Source: Acidobacteriota bacterium
GTDB taxonomy: Bacteria > Acidobacteriota > Thermoanaerobaculia > Gp7-AA8 > JAHWKK01
Direction: 5' to 3'
Length of the DNA: 64,000 nt
NCBI GenBank assembly: GCA_019347945.1
Contig: JAHWKK010000005.1
Span: 62,001 to 126,000, forward strand
Shown: one piece after another, positions 51,320 through 61,928 of the stretch
Position numbering within the stretch: the stretch's first letter is position 1
Layout of the letters: each line of letters opens with the position of its first letter
Program-made: the position numbers and the translations under genes
The notes under the pieces: model-generated
Database searches by the model: none
The model's input: the letters and a program-made list of their open reading frames with translations, nothing else
What the model was told of the DNA's origin: nothing

Positions 51320-52351
51320 TCAGAAAAGTCGTGACTGGCGGGAAGCGCGGCTCTCCGGATAGCCGAGATGGCGCACGGCGTCGCCCGAAACGACGCGCCC
51401 TCGCGGACCCCGGTGGAGGAAGCCGATCTGGATCAGATAGGGCTCGTAGAGGTCCTCGATCGTTCCCTTGTCCTCGGAGATGGACGACGCCAGCGCGCTC
51501 AGGCCGACCGGTCCGCCGTCGAATCGTTCGATGATCGTGAGCAGAATCTTCCGGTCTATCTCGTCGAGCCCGAAATCGTCGACTTCGAGCATCTGGAGCG
51601 CCTCGCGCGTCCCCTCCAGATCGATCGCTCCCTCGTGACGCACCTCGGCGAAGTCCCTCACGCGGCGCAACAGGCGGTTCGCGATTCTCGGAGTGCCCCG
51701 GGAACGTTTCGCGATCTCGTTTGCTGCTTCGCGCGTGATCGAGATTCCGAGAATCTCGGCGGAGCGCTCGACGATGATCCTGAGTGAGTCCATGTCGTAG
51801 AAGTCGAGTCGATGAACGATTCCGAACCGGGAGCGAAGCGGAGCGCTCAGCAGCCCGGCGCGGGTCGTCGCTCCGATCAGCGTGAACGGCGGGATCTCGA
51901 CGCTGATCGTTCGGGCCGCGGGGCCCTGACCGATCACCAGATCGAGCTTGAAGTCTTCCATCGCCGAGTAGAGGATCTCCTCGACCTGAGGTTGAAGCCG
52001 GTGGATCTCGTCGATGAAGAGAGCGTCGTTGGGCTCGAGGTTGGTGAGGATCGCGGCGAGATCTCCGGAGCGCTCGATCACGGGCCCCGAAGTGGCGCGG
52101 ATCCCGGCGTTCATCTCGTTCGCGATGATGTGAGCCAATGTCGTTTTTCCGAGCCCGGGCGGTCCGAAAAGAAGGACGTGATCGATCGGCTCCCCCCGGC
52201 GTCGCGCCGCTTCCACCGAGATCTGGAGATTTTCCTTCACCTTTTTCTGACCGATGTACTCGGAGAGCTGCCGCGGGCGAAGCGACAGCTCGACGGTCAG
52301 GTCGTCGGGCTCCGGGATGGATGAAAGGATTCTGGATTCGTTATCAGTCAT
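51320..52351 (-). CDS. ruvB: Holliday junction helicase motor RuvB
   Basis: 343-residue AAA+ ATPase that drives branch migration with RuvA. Walker [15 protein letters not shown], Walker [10 protein letters not shown], sensor 1 [19 protein letters not shown] with the arginine finger, then a small lid domain and a winged-helix C-terminus ([11 protein letters not shown]). ATG 52351 overlaps the end of the kinase gene by 8 bases; the frame could begin 10 codons earlier but the family length fits 343. It is last in the pil transcript and far from ruvA. Confidence 0.97.
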   Translation of the reverse strand: MTDNESRILSSIPEPDDLTVELSLRPRQLSEYIGQKKVKENLQISVEAARRRGEPIDHVLLFGPPGLGKTTLAHIIANEMNAGIRATSGPVIERSGDLAAILTNLEPNDALFIDEIHRLQPQVEEILYSAMEDFKLDLVIGQGPAARTISVEIPPFTLIGATTRAGLLSAPLRSRFGIVHRLDFYDMDSLRIIVERSAEILGISITREAANEIAKRSRGTPRIANRLLRRVRDFAEVRHEGAIDLEGTREALQMLEVDDFGLDEIDRKILLTIIERFDGGPVGLSALASSISEDKGTIEDLYEPYLIQIGFLHRGPRGRVVSGDAVRHLGYPESRASRQSRLF

Positions 52352-54059
52352 CGGATGTCGCCGTGGCTGGTGCCACCTCATCGGCCGACTGTGCCGATGT
52401 CTGTTCGCAGGGGAGCCGGATCGTGACGGTGGTTCCCGAGGCCTCTGCCGGCTCGACGACGATCGAACCGCCGTGCTCCTGAACGATGCGATACGAGATG
52501 GCCATTCCTAGGCCGGTTCCCGAAGCCCGGGAGGTGTGAAACGGACTGAACATTCGGTCTCGCTGCTCCTGTGACATGCCGACTCCCTCATCGCTGAATG
52601 CGACGCAGTAGCGGGTTTGCTCCCGCCAGCCGCGGACCAGAAGCCGCCCGCCCGAGGGCATTGCCTGAATCGCGTTTCGCGCGAGATTCCAGAAGACCTG
52701 CCGGATCTGATTCGGATCCGCTTCGACCGTGGCGAGCGGGCCTTCGATTCTCAGCTCGATGCGGTGACTCTCGCTCAACTCGGGCGAGTTTTTCAGGAGA
52801 TCGAGGGTTTCTTCCAACCCGCTTGCGATATCGAATGATTCGAAAGTCGGCTGCATCGGACGGACGAACTTGAGAAAGTCACCGATTGTCCGGTCGAGAC
52901 GCTCGGATTCCTGCAGAACGATCGAGAGAAGCCGTCGCTCCGACTCGCTCAGATTCGATCCCTTGCCGAGAACCTGGGCCGATCCCGCGATGGCGGCGAG
53001 CGGATTGCGGATCTCGTGGGCGATGCCTGCTGACAGCTCGCCGACCGCGGCCATTCTGTCGCGAAGCTGCAGTTGCCGCTCGAGCCTTTTTCGTTCGGTC
53101 AGATCCTGAAAGATGATCGTGATTCCGAAGGGCTCTCCGTCGAGTGTGGCCAATGGCGTGGCTGCGTATCCGACGGTACGCGTCGATCCATCGGAGTGTT
53201 TGATCTCGGTCTCACCCTTGCTCAGCCGCGTGTTGCGGAGCTCGTGAGAGGCGATTTTCCATTCGAGATCGTTGAAGAACCCGATCTCGACGATCGACTT
53301 TCCGAGGATGTATCGCTCGTCGAGGCCGAAGATGTGACAGGCCGAATAGTTGACGAACGTGATCACCCCCTCCCGATCGAGGGTGAGCAGGCCCGAGGTG
53401 ATCGAAGCGATCACGTTCTCGTTGAGCGCACGAAGTCGCGCGAGGTCGGCGCGTCTCGCATTGAGCTCGGCGGCAGCGCGCCTCAGCTGCTCGGACAGCC
53501 ACGAGGTGAGAAGGGCGGCTGCGTAAAAGCCGCCGAAGACGGTCGCGAGGTTGACGTACATCCGGGCTGGAGACCATTGAACGGGGGTGAAGAGGCCGGC
53601 GCTTGGAAGCGGGAGAAAGCCGAGATACATCAGATCGACCAGCCCCCCATAGAAGATGACGCTGGCCGATGCGACGAGCAGCGCTCCCCGTCTGAAGAGC
53701 ATCGTTGCAGCAGTGACGATCGAGATCAGATAGAGGAAGGAAAACGGAGAGTCGAGTCCGCCGGTGAAATAGACGATCATCGTCTCGAGAACCAGATCCC
53801 CGAGCATCTGCAGCAGGATGTGCAGTTCGCGGGAGCGGACGACTCGGGCGAGCAACACCCAGACGATCGTGAGGGCGTAGGTGAGCCCCGTCACGAAGTA
53901 GAGGTAGTTGATCGGAAGGATGATGTCGGTCGTCGACTGAATGATCAGAGCCGCCAGCAGTAGAGAGCTGATGGCGACGATCCGGATGACGAGAAGCATC
54001 CGGACGTCCTGGCGGTCGATGACCCCACCCACCTGCTCGCGACCCCTGTCGAGGGGCAC
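52344..54059 (-). CDS. PAS sensor histidine kinase, PilS-like
   Basis: 571 residues. Six membrane helices (about 20-190, PilS-like in pattern), a PAS domain (about 215-335), a dimerisation domain with phospho-acceptor His in [20 protein letters not shown], and an ATPase with [22 protein letters not shown] and GTGLGMAI. The likely target is a PilR-type activator of pilin expression, but none follows: the next gene is ruvB. GTG start with GGAG 7 bases upstream, 14 bases after pilC. The membrane and PAS layout plus context suggest pilus control. Confidence 0.85.
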   Translation of the reverse strand: MPLDRGREQVGGVIDRQDVRMLLVIRIVAISSLLLAALIIQSTTDIILPINYLYFVTGLTYALTIVWVLLARVVRSRELHILLQMLGDLVLETMIVYFTGGLDSPFSFLYLISIVTAATMLFRRGALLVASASVIFYGGLVDLMYLGFLPLPSAGLFTPVQWSPARMYVNLATVFGGFYAAALLTSWLSEQLRRAAAELNARRADLARLRALNENVIASITSGLLTLDREGVITFVNYSACHIFGLDERYILGKSIVEIGFFNDLEWKIASHELRNTRLSKGETEIKHSDGSTRTVGYAATPLATLDGEPFGITIIFQDLTERKRLERQLQLRDRMAAVGELSAGIAHEIRNPLAAIAGSAQVLGKGSNLSESERRLLSIVLQESERLDRTIGDFLKFVRPMQPTFESFDIASGLEETLDLLKNSPELSESHRIELRIEGPLATVEADPNQIRQVFWNLARNAIQAMPSGGRLLVRGWREQTRYCVAFSDEGVGMSQEQRDRMFSPFHTSRASGTGLGMAISYRIVQEHGGSIVVEPAEASGTTVTIRLPCEQTSAQSADEVAPATATSDD

Positions 54060-54073
54060 CCGCGCTCCTTCCG

Positions 54074-55276
54074 TCAGCCGATCTGGCCGATCAGGGCGAA
54101 CATCGGCATGTACATCGCGATGACGATGAAACCGATCGAGACTCCGAGAAATGCGATCAGAACGGGCTCGAGAAGTTTCATGAGACCGGCGACGGCCGTG
54201 TCGACCTCGTCCTCGTAGAAGTCCGCGATTTTCGAGAGCATCGAATCGAGAGCTCCCGTCTGTTCACCGACGGCGATCATCTGAACGACCATCGAGGGAA
54301 AGACGCCGGTGTCCGCGAGAGGTTCCGAAATCGTCTTCCCTTCCTCCACCTGTTTCTTGACGCTCATGATTGCGTCCTCGAGTACCGCGTTTCCGGAGGT
54401 CTTGGCCGTGATCTCGAGTCCGTCGAGAATGGGGACGCCGGAAGCGGTCAACGTTGCCAGCGTCCTGCAGAAACGGGCCACGGCGATCTTCCTCAGCAGC
54501 ATGCCGAGAATGGGCGTCTTGAGAAGCAGTCCGTCGAGGACGCGTCGCCCCTTGTAAGTCTTGTAGTAGCGCCGGAGAAAGAAGACGAATGCCGCGATCA
54601 GGAGTCCGACGAGCCACCACCATTGAGCGATGAAATCCGACATCGCAATGACTACCTTCGTGGGCAACGGAAGCTCGGCACCGAGCGAGGCGAAAAGGGA
54701 GGCGAAGACCGGAATGACCTTCCAGAGGATGACGATGATGACGATGACCGCGATTCCGATGACGGCGACCGGGTAGATCATCGCGGACTTGACCTGCGCG
54801 TTCAGTTTCACGGATTTCTCGATGTAAACCGCCAGACGCTGAAGAATCGTGTCGAGAATACCGCCGGCCTCTCCCGCGGCGATCATGTTGGTGAACAGAT
54901 CATTGAAGGTCCTGGGATGCCTGCGCATCGCATCCGCCAGATTCGAGCCGGTCTCGACGTCCTGCCGGACCTGGGTGAGGACGCGCTGGAAGCCCTTGTG
55001 GTCCTGTTGATTTGCAAGGATCTCGAGACACTGGACCAGCGGCAGTCCGGCATCGATCATCACGGAGAACTGACGGGTGAAGATCGCGATGTTTTTTGCT
55101 GGAACCTTTCCGCCGATCTTGGGAAGCGCGACTTCCTTCCCCTTTTCCTTGACGATCGAGGGGACGATCTGCTGCCGGCGAAGAATGGCTTCGGCTGCTT
55201 TCTTCGAGTCCGCGACCAGAACTCCGGCCCTGTCCTCTCCTCCCCTTGCTCTCCCCTTCCACTCGAAATTCGGCAT
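54074..55276 (-). CDS. pilC: Type IV pilus inner-membrane platform protein PilC
   Basis: 400 residues. Two homologous T2SSF domains (about 70-195 and 275-396), each followed by membrane helices, plus the N-terminal FEWKGRARGGEDRAGVLVAD typical of PilC/GspF. Signatures include FTRQFSVMIDAGLPLVQCL, SNLADAMRRHP, FCRTLATLTASGVPILDGLE and MVVQMIAVGEQTGALDSML. It anchors the PilB and PilT motors. GGAGG lies 5 bases before the ATG. Confidence 0.96.
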   Translation of the reverse strand: MPNFEWKGRARGGEDRAGVLVADSKKAAEAILRRQQIVPSIVKEKGKEVALPKIGGKVPAKNIAIFTRQFSVMIDAGLPLVQCLEILANQQDHKGFQRVLTQVRQDVETGSNLADAMRRHPRTFNDLFTNMIAAGEAGGILDTILQRLAVYIEKSVKLNAQVKSAMIYPVAVIGIAVIVIIVILWKVIPVFASLFASLGAELPLPTKVVIAMSDFIAQWWWLVGLLIAAFVFFLRRYYKTYKGRRVLDGLLLKTPILGMLLRKIAVARFCRTLATLTASGVPILDGLEITAKTSGNAVLEDAIMSVKKQVEEGKTISEPLADTGVFPSMVVQMIAVGEQTGALDSMLSKIADFYEDEVDTAVAGLMKLLEPVLIAFLGVSIGFIVIAMYMPMFALIGQIG

Positions 55277-55306
55277 TTGCTACCTCCAGAAAGTCAAAAA
55301 CAGCGA

Positions 55307-56428
55307 TCAGGCCCGTCTCATTGCCGCCGCACCGCCCGGAGGCTGCTGGATGGTTCCGGCGCCGCGGGAGATCATCTCCTGCAGCTCGTCCGGGTTGGAC
55401 GAACGGCTCAGGGCGACCTGAAGCGAGATTTGACGCTTGAAGTACAGCGTCGCGAGCGACTGATTGAAGGTCTGCATCCCGTACTTCGCCTGGCCCGTCT
55501 GCATCATCGAATAGATCTGATGAACCTTGTCCTCGCGGATGAGGTTCCGGATGGCCGAATTGGGAACGAGAATCTCCATCGCCATCACCCGGCCCTTGCC
55601 GTTGGCGCGCGGCAGCAGCGTCTGACAGAGAATGCCTTCGAGAACGAAAGAGAGCTGGGCGCGGATCTGAGGCTGCTGGTGAGCGGGGAAGACATCGACG
55701 ATCCGGTTGATCGTCTGAGCCGCCGAGTTCGTGTGGAGCGTTCCGAAGGTCAGGTGACCCGTTTCCGCGATTCTCAAAGCCGACTCGATCGTCTCGAGAT
55801 CGCGCATCTCACCGATGAGAACCACGTCGGGATCCTGACGCAGAGCCGACTTCAGCGCGGCCGTGAATGAGTGCGTGTCGGCGTGCAGCTCCCGCTGATT
55901 GACGACGCAGGACTTGTGCGAGTGGAGAAATTCGACCGGATCCTCGATCGTGATGATGTGCTCGTGCCGCTCCCGATTGATCTTGTCGATCATCGCGGCG
56001 AGAGTGGTCGACTTGCCCGAGCCCGTCGGTCCGGTGACGAGGACGAGGCCGCGCGGCTTCGCGCAGATCTCCTCGACCACGGTCGGGAGGCCCAGATCCC
56101 GGAAGCCCTTGATCTCGTAGGGAATCTGTCGGTATACGGCGGCGACCGCTCCTCGCTGATTGAAGATGTTTCCGCGGAAGCGCGCGAGTCCCTTGATGCC
56201 GAACGAAAGATCGAGCTCGAGCGATTCTTCGAACCGATGTTTCTGGGCGTCGGTCAGGACCGAGTAGGCGAGAGTCTTGGTCTCGGGCGCCGTCAATGGA
56301 GGAAGATCCAGGGCGGTCAGCTTGCCGTCCACACGAATCTGCGGCGCCGAGTTGGTCGTGACGTGAAGATCGGAACCTCCACGTTCGACCATGGTCTTGA
56401 GAAGCTGGTGAAGCGTGACTTGAGTCAT
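55307..56428 (-). CDS. pilT: Pilus retraction ATPase PilT
   Basis: 373 residues. N-terminal PAS-like domain (about 1-100), Walker A LVTGPTGSGKSTTLAAMID, Asp box TIEDPVEFLH, Walker B VVLIGEMRDLETI and His box GHLTFGTLHTNSA. The retraction-specific segment AIRNLIREDKVHQIYSMMQTG is present. It depolymerises pili for twitching and DNA uptake. It sits between pilB and pilC with short gaps (16 and 30 bp). Confidence 0.97.
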   Translation of the reverse strand: MTQVTLHQLLKTMVERGGSDLHVTTNSAPQIRVDGKLTALDLPPLTAPETKTLAYSVLTDAQKHRFEESLELDLSFGIKGLARFRGNIFNQRGAVAAVYRQIPYEIKGFRDLGLPTVVEEICAKPRGLVLVTGPTGSGKSTTLAAMIDKINRERHEHIITIEDPVEFLHSHKSCVVNQRELHADTHSFTAALKSALRQDPDVVLIGEMRDLETIESALRIAETGHLTFGTLHTNSAAQTINRIVDVFPAHQQPQIRAQLSFVLEGILCQTLLPRANGKGRVMAMEILVPNSAIRNLIREDKVHQIYSMMQTGQAKYGMQTFNQSLATLYFKRQISLQVALSRSSNPDELQEMISRGAGTIQQPPGGAAAMRRA

Positions 56429-56444
56429 GTCGATCCCTTCGCGA

Positions 56445-58160
56445 TCAGAGAACCGTTTCCCGGACGACTTCCTCGACGGTCGTGACGCCGCTCATGATTT
56501 TAACCAATCCGGAGCGCCGTAGTGAAATCATTCCAGTTTCGATGGCCGTCCGCTTCAGCTCGATGGCGGTCGCCCCCGAGAGAATCATGTCCCGGAGCTC
56601 CTCCCCGATGGCCATCACTTCGATCAGGCCTACACGGCCCTTGTAGCCGGTGTTGTTGCACCTCTCGCAGCCTCGTCCTTTGAAGACGGTGAACGTCCCG
56701 ACCTCCTCCTTCTTGAAGCCGAGCTTGAGGAGCCCCGCCTCCGGGATCTCGACCTCTTCCTTGCAATTGCTGCAGATCCGGCGAACGAGCCGCTGGGCGG
56801 CGATCAGATGAACCGAGGTCGCGACCAGGAACGGTTCGATCCCCATGTTCATCAGCCGGTTCACGGTCGAGGGGGCGTCGTTGGTGTGGAGCGTGGAGAG
56901 GACGAGGTGGCCCGTCAGCGCGGCCTTGATCGCGATCTCCGCCGTTTCGAAGTCCCGGATCTCGCCGACCAGAACGATGTTCGGATCCTGGCGGAGGAAC
57001 GATCTGAGGGTGGCCGCGAAGTTCAGGCCGATCTGTTCCTTCATCTGAACCTGGTTGATCCCCGGGAGGTTGAACTCCACCGGATCTTCCGCGGTCATGA
57101 TGTTGACCTCGGGGGCGTTGATCTTCGAGAGCGCCGAATAGAGCGTGTTCGTCTTGCCGGACCCCGTCGGGCCCGTGACCAGCACCATTCCCCAAGGCTT
57201 GAAGATCGCCTCTTCGAACTGTGCCAGCGACTCCGGCTCGAAGCCGAGCTTGGCGAGGTCGAGCATCAGATTGTCTTTATCGAGAAGACGAAGAACGACC
57301 TTCTCCCCGAAGAGAGTCGGCAGCACCGAGACGCGGAAGTCGAGCTCCTTGTTCTTCTCGTTGAGCTTCATCTTCAGCTTGATCCGGCCGTCCTGCGGAA
57401 GCCGCTTTTCGGAGATGTCGAGTTTGGCGAGAATCTTGACCCGGGACGTGATCGCGTCCCTCAGCTTCAAGGGCGGATTCATGATCTCGTAGAGGATTCC
57501 GTCGATCCGGAACCGGACCCGGTACTCCTTCTCGTACGGCTCGATGTGAATGTCGGAAGCTCCTCGCTTGATCGCGTCGGTGAGGATGAGGTTGACCAGC
57601 TTGACCACCGGCGCCTCTTCCGATTCCGCCGCGAGCGAGTCGACGTCGAGATCCTCTTCCTCCTCGAGCACCTCCAGATCGCTTGCTTCCTCGGTCTCGA
57701 GATCGTCCATGACGCGCTTGAGCTCGATCGCGTGCGTCGCGCCGTAGTACTTCTCGACGGCTCTCTTAATCCCGAGCTCCGACGCGACCACCGGCTCGAC
57801 GTTGTATCCGGTCATGAACTTGATGTCGTCCATCGCGAAAACGTTGGTGGGATCCGCCATGGCGATCGTGACCGTCGCGCCGGTCTTGTTGACGGGAATG
57901 ATGTTGTACTTGCGGGCGACTTCCGACGGAATCAGCTTGATCACGGCATCGTCGATGTCGAAATGGTCGAGGCTGATCGAAGGAACACCGAACTGCTGCG
58001 ACAGACACTCGGTGATGTCCTCCTCTGAGACATACCCGAGATTGATGATCGTTTCACCGAGCTTCGCGCCGGTCTCGCGCTGCCGGTCGAGAGACTCCTT
58101 CAGCTGGTCCTGAGTCATCAGGCCAGCTTTGACGAGTAGCTCTCCGAGTCTAATGCTCAT
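56445..58160 (-). CDS. pilB: Pilus assembly ATPase PilB
   Basis: 571 residues. N-terminal MshE-type domain (about 1-150, opening SIRLGELLVKAGLMTQDQLK), a region that in PilB/MshE often binds cyclic di-GMP. The C-terminal motor has Walker A TGPTGSGKTNTLYSAL, TAEDPVEF, ILVGEIRDFETAEIA-type Walker B and the His box. A tetracysteine zinc site is C-SNC and C-ERC around 480-515. It powers pilus extension. ATG 58160 was chosen; the longer frame adds 28 unrelated residues. First gene of the minus-strand pil transcript. Confidence 0.96.
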   Translation of the reverse strand: MSIRLGELLVKAGLMTQDQLKESLDRQRETGAKLGETIINLGYVSEEDITECLSQQFGVPSISLDHFDIDDAVIKLIPSEVARKYNIIPVNKTGATVTIAMADPTNVFAMDDIKFMTGYNVEPVVASELGIKRAVEKYYGATHAIELKRVMDDLETEEASDLEVLEEEEDLDVDSLAAESEEAPVVKLVNLILTDAIKRGASDIHIEPYEKEYRVRFRIDGILYEIMNPPLKLRDAITSRVKILAKLDISEKRLPQDGRIKLKMKLNEKNKELDFRVSVLPTLFGEKVVLRLLDKDNLMLDLAKLGFEPESLAQFEEAIFKPWGMVLVTGPTGSGKTNTLYSALSKINAPEVNIMTAEDPVEFNLPGINQVQMKEQIGLNFAATLRSFLRQDPNIVLVGEIRDFETAEIAIKAALTGHLVLSTLHTNDAPSTVNRLMNMGIEPFLVATSVHLIAAQRLVRRICSNCKEEVEIPEAGLLKLGFKKEEVGTFTVFKGRGCERCNNTGYKGRVGLIEVMAIGEELRDMILSGATAIELKRTAIETGMISLRRSGLVKIMSGVTTVEEVVRETVL

Positions 58161-58262
58161 AACTTGCCTTTCTCGGGCGCCAGGCGCCGAGTCTTCAGAC
58201 GACCATCGGACTACGAAACATAACACGGCGCCGCCGGGCGACAAATGCTTTCCTCGTTGATC

Positions 58263-59261
58263 TTAAGTCGAAAAGCCGGAAAGGAGTCGATCGATCGACT
58301 CGATGACCGAACTGGTTGAAATCGAGCCCATCGCCCGGTCCGCGCCCCAGGTGCTGACGACCGCCACCTTCCGGCCCCACGGGCCGTTGCGGCCGGGATC
58401 GGTCGGGCCGTACAACCCGACGACCGGCCTTCCCATCGCGGCGGCCATGTGCAGCGGTCCCGTGTCGCCCCCGACCACCAGGAGCGCCGCGGCGAGCAGG
58501 CCGCCGAGCTCCCGAAGGTCCGTCGGCGGCGCCAACCGGGCGCCGGAACCCTCCGCCACCTCTCCGGCGAGCTCCTCCTCGCCCCGCCCCCACACGACGA
58601 GCACGTCCGCTCCTCGGGAGATCAGGTGCCGGCCGAGCTGCGCGAAACTCTCCGGACTCCAGTTCTTCTCCGCTCTCCCGGTTCCCGGTATCAGAACGAT
58701 CGGCCCCGTCGTCTCCGGCTTCCGGACACCGAGGAAGCGGGAGAAGTCGAGCTCCGGAATCGGAAGGGGAGCTCCGGCGATCGCAGAAGCGAGCGCCATG
58801 TTCTGCTCGATGACGTGGAGCGACGGATCGACCTCGATCCTCCGATTGATCAGCAGCAGAGCAGCCTTTTCCCGTATCGAGCTCGCGCCGAAGCCCCATC
58901 GGGTGCCTGCTCCGGCGACGAGTCCCCAGATCGCGCTCTTTAGAAGGCCCTGGAAGTCGACCGCACACTCGCCCCGGGCGAAGTCCCGCACGGCGCTGCG
59001 GGCCGCGCGAAACTGCCGGATGGCCTCAGGCGAGAACGGAGCGTGTCCCCACCGCTTCATCGTCACCGGAATCACTTCGACGTTCGAGATCTCCCGCGCG
59101 AGCTCCTGATACGCCCCTTCGACTGCCCAGGCCATCTTCGAACCGGCGAGTGCACGCGAGAGCGCGACCACCGCCGGAGCGGTATGGAGGACGTCACCCA
59201 AGGCGGAGAGGCGGATGACGAGCAGCCTGCTGCAATCCGGCCCGGGCGATTCGGAGCTCAT
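58263..59261 (-). CDS. LPS heptosyltransferase (GT9)
   Basis: 332 residues of the GT9 family that adds L-glycero-D-manno-heptose to the lipid A-Kdo core. N-terminus RLLVIRLSALGDVLHTAPAVVALSRAL (acceptor loop), donor motif IVLIPGTGRAEKNWSPE and the catalytic/heptose-binding GGDTGPLHMAAAMGRPVVGLYGPTDP. It is closest in pattern to heptosyltransferase I (WaaC). It overlaps hldE by 4 bases, coupling donor synthesis to transfer. Confidence 0.9.
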   Translation of the reverse strand: MSSESPGPDCSRLLVIRLSALGDVLHTAPAVVALSRALAGSKMAWAVEGAYQELAREISNVEVIPVTMKRWGHAPFSPEAIRQFRAARSAVRDFARGECAVDFQGLLKSAIWGLVAGAGTRWGFGASSIREKAALLLINRRIEVDPSLHVIEQNMALASAIAGAPLPIPELDFSRFLGVRKPETTGPIVLIPGTGRAEKNWSPESFAQLGRHLISRGADVLVVWGRGEEELAGEVAEGSGARLAPPTDLRELGGLLAAALLVVGGDTGPLHMAAAMGRPVVGLYGPTDPGRNGPWGRKVAVVSTWGADRAMGSISTSSVIESIDRLLSGFST

Positions 59262-59737
59262 CTGCCGGTTCGACCGAGGATCTCGGTCGTCGAATGGTCC
59301 TTCGGATCCCCGACGATCGCGACCCGCCCGCCATAGCTTCGCACCAGCGCCCCCTCCGGGACCGATGACTCCGTGTAATCAGTTCCTTTGCACTGGACGT
59401 CCGGACGCAGCCTCTCGATCAGGCCCGCGGGGGAGGAATCGTCGAAAATGACGACGTAGTCGGGCCAGAGGGTCGATGCGATCATCTCGGCGCGCTCCTC
59501 CGCAGGCATCACCGGCCGCCCGGAACCTTTGATCTCCCGGACCGAACGGTCTCCATTGACCGCGACGACGAGAATGTCCGCCTCCCGGGAGGCCCCCTCG
59601 AGATAGCGGAGATGACCGACGTGAAGGATGTCGAAACAACCGTTGGCCAGAGCGACGGTTCGACCCTCCTGGCGCCGGACCTTCAATTCGCGCTCGAGCT
59701 CGTCCGTATCGAGAATCGGTGCGGGACTCCGTCTCAT
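59258..59737 (-). CDS. hldE: Heptose-1-phosphate adenylyltransferase (HldE C-terminal type)
   Basis: 159 residues of the nucleotidyltransferase half that makes ADP-heptose from ATP and D-glycero-beta-D-manno-heptose 1-phosphate. The cytidylyltransferase signature is [17 protein letters not shown] (H-x-G-H), followed by [19 protein letters not shown] and [22 protein letters not shown] with a late KxxSTT-like DHSTTEIL. It lacks the kinase half, so it is the stand-alone RfaE2 form. It overlaps both neighbours by 4 bases. Confidence 0.92.
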   Translation of the reverse strand: MRRSPAPILDTDELERELKVRRQEGRTVALANGCFDILHVGHLRYLEGASREADILVVAVNGDRSVREIKGSGRPVMPAEERAEMIASTLWPDYVVIFDDSSPAGLIERLRPDVQCKGTDYTESSVPEGALVRSYGGRVAIVGDPKDHSTTEILGRTGR

Positions 59738-61383
59738 CGCTTCAGCATCGGGATGTCGACGCCCCTCTCCCCGGCCACGTCGATCGCCCTCTCATATCCG
59801 GCATCCACGTGGCGCATGACGCCGGTGCCGGGGTCGGTCGTGAGAACGCGCTCGATCCGGGTCGCTGCCGCCTCGGTGCCGTCGGCGACCACGACCATAC
59901 CTGCATGGAGCGAGTAGCCGATTCCGACTCCGCCGCCGTGATGGAACGATACCCATGTGGCGCCGGCCACGGCATTGAGGAGCACGTTGAGAATCGGCCA
60001 GTCCGCGATTGCATCGGAACCGTCTTTCATCCCCTCGGTTTCCCTGTTCGGAGATGCGACCGACCCGGAGTCGAGGTGGTCGCGCCCGATGACGATCGGC
60101 GCCCGGACTGCTCCCGAACGGACGAGCTCGTTGAACGCCAGTCCGGCCCGGTCCCGCTCCCCGTAACCGAGCCAGCAGATTCTCGCTGGAAGGCCCTGAA
60201 ATTCGACCCGCTCCTGCGCCATACGGATCCAGCGGTGGAGCGCGACGTCGTCGGGAAAGAGCTCGAGTATCTTTTCGTCGGTCACCCGGATGTCCTCGGG
60301 ATCTCCGGAGAGAGCCGCCCACCGGAACGGTCCCTTCCCCTCGCAGAATAGCGGCCGGATGAAGAGGGGGACGAACCCTTCGATCGCGAACGGATTCTCG
60401 ACGCCCGCTTTGAGGGCCTGGCCGCGAAGATTGTTGCCGTAGTCGAACGTCACCGCGCCGGCGTCCTGGAGCGCGATCATGGCGCGGACGTGGCGAGCCA
60501 TCGATTCGTATGAGCGTCGGACGTATTCGTCGGGATCGCGACGGCGGAGCTCGAGCGCCGCATCGAAGCTCAGGCCCGTCGGGACGTAGCCGTTCAACTC
60601 GTCGTGCGCGGAGGTCTGGTCGGTCAGGACATCGGGGATGATCGAGCGCTCGAGGAGGCGCTCGAGAAGATCGACGGCGTTGGCGACGACTCCGATCGAG
60701 ACGGCCTCTCCGGCGTTTTTCGCCTCGAGAGATCGATCGATCGCCTGATCGAGATCATCGATTCGTTCGTCGAGGTATCGCTTTTCGAGTCGTCGCTCGA
60801 TTCTGCTCGGGTCGATCTCCGCGATCAGACAGGTCGCTTCGTTCATCGTTGCGGCGAGTGGCTGGGCTCCTCCCATCCCTCCGAGCCCGCCGCTCACGAC
60901 GAGCCGCTTCCGGAGCGAGTCTCCGAAATGCCGGCGTGCGACGGCGGCGAAACACTCGAAGGTCCCCTGGAGGATCCCCTGGGTTCCGATGTAGATCCAC
61001 GATCCCGCGGTCATCTGTCCATACATGGTCAAACCGAGGTCTTCGAGTCGCCGGAACTCCTCGGAGGTTGCCCAGTGGGGAACCAGGTTGGAGTTCGCGA
61101 TCAGGACGCGGGGTGCGTCGGCATGTGTGCGGAAAACGCCGACCGGCTTGCCCGACTGGACCAGAAGGGTCTCGTCGTTCTCGAGGCGTCGCAGCGCGCT
61201 GACGATCGCATGGAACGCCTCTTCGTTTCGTGCTGCCTTGCCACGCCCCCCGTAGACGATGAGGTCTTCGGGGCGCTCGGCGACCTCCGGGTCGAGATTG
61301 TTCATCAGCATCCGGAGCGCCGCCTCCTGCTGCCATCCTCGGCAGCTCAGCGTCGATCCGCGTGGTGCTCGAATTGTCTTCAT
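59734..61383 (-). CDS. hutU: Urocanate hydratase
   Basis: 549 residues, near family length. It converts urocanate to imidazolonepropionate using tightly bound NAD. Family blocks: [20 protein letters not shown], the NAD-binding glycine stretch [16 protein letters not shown], and the active-site Cys in [18 protein letters not shown]. The C-terminus has [18 protein letters not shown]. It starts the minus-strand run hutU-hldE-heptosyltransferase with 4-base overlaps, an unusual pairing of histidine degradation and LPS genes. hutH is 44 kb away in the window. Confidence 0.96.
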   Translation of the reverse strand: MKTIRAPRGSTLSCRGWQQEAALRMLMNNLDPEVAERPEDLIVYGGRGKAARNEEAFHAIVSALRRLENDETLLVQSGKPVGVFRTHADAPRVLIANSNLVPHWATSEEFRRLEDLGLTMYGQMTAGSWIYIGTQGILQGTFECFAAVARRHFGDSLRKRLVVSGGLGGMGGAQPLAATMNEATCLIAEIDPSRIERRLEKRYLDERIDDLDQAIDRSLEAKNAGEAVSIGVVANAVDLLERLLERSIIPDVLTDQTSAHDELNGYVPTGLSFDAALELRRRDPDEYVRRSYESMARHVRAMIALQDAGAVTFDYGNNLRGQALKAGVENPFAIEGFVPLFIRPLFCEGKGPFRWAALSGDPEDIRVTDEKILELFPDDVALHRWIRMAQERVEFQGLPARICWLGYGERDRAGLAFNELVRSGAVRAPIVIGRDHLDSGSVASPNRETEGMKDGSDAIADWPILNVLLNAVAGATWVSFHHGGGVGIGYSLHAGMVVVADGTEAAATRIERVLTTDPGTGVMRHVDAGYERAIDVAGERGVDIPMLKR

Positions 61384-61423
61384 ATCGTTTCGAAGAACTA
61401 TTCTATGCGGCCCACGAGTGGAA

Positions 61424-61451
61424 GAAGAGTGAAGAGTGAAGAGTGAAGAGT
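61424..61451. repeat. Heptamer tract (GAAGAGT)n
   Basis: Four GAAGAGT units in register, 41 bp upstream of the hutU start. It matches the unit upstream of the PQQ-repeat gene at 25.7 kb. Confidence 0.8.
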
Positions 61452-61519
61452 GAAAGAAGAGAAGCCGCGAAGGTAACCACTCGATACACTCACCCTTCGT
61501 TCACGAGCCTGCCGCCAGA

Positions 61520-61862
61520 TTCTTCGCCCGCGCTCCGCCGGGCTCAGAATGACGAGTGTTGTGTTTGTGCGACGTGACGATCATGCACGAATGTTTGTTC
61601 TCGCGAAAACCCTCCCCTCGTCATCCTGAGCAATTGACCGGCGCGTTTGCGACGGTGAAGCGGAAATGACCCTGTGGAGTGCAGAAACAACCGCACTCGC
61701 ATACTCAAACCGACGTCGTCCCGAGCGGGCGGTCGGGCGGGCAAGCGAGGGACCTTGTAGGGTCGGACATCAGGCCAAGCGAAGCGCTGCAAAAGGTCGA
61801 AGTCCACGCAATTTCGTGGTCGTTTCATTAGAGCCGCCGAAGGACGGCGAAGGATCTGGGCG
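61520..61862. repeat. R1-type palindrome and long repeat R3 (copy 2)
   Basis: An R1 variant lies at 61520-61558. From 61632 to 61862 the sequence is a near copy, in opposite orientation, of 33428-33652, and it also ends in an R1 palindrome. A short CCTCCAA heptamer run follows (61885-61904). The 61384-61928 gap has no supported gene. Confidence 0.75.
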
Positions 61863-61928
61863 CGGGATCGTGAGCCAACGTTGCACCTCCAACCTCCAAC
61901 CGAACACCGCGTTGGATAGAATTCGCCC

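Noticed and set aside
56808-58028. 406-codon plus-strand frame
   Set aside because: It is antisense to pilB; Arg/Asp-rich without motifs.
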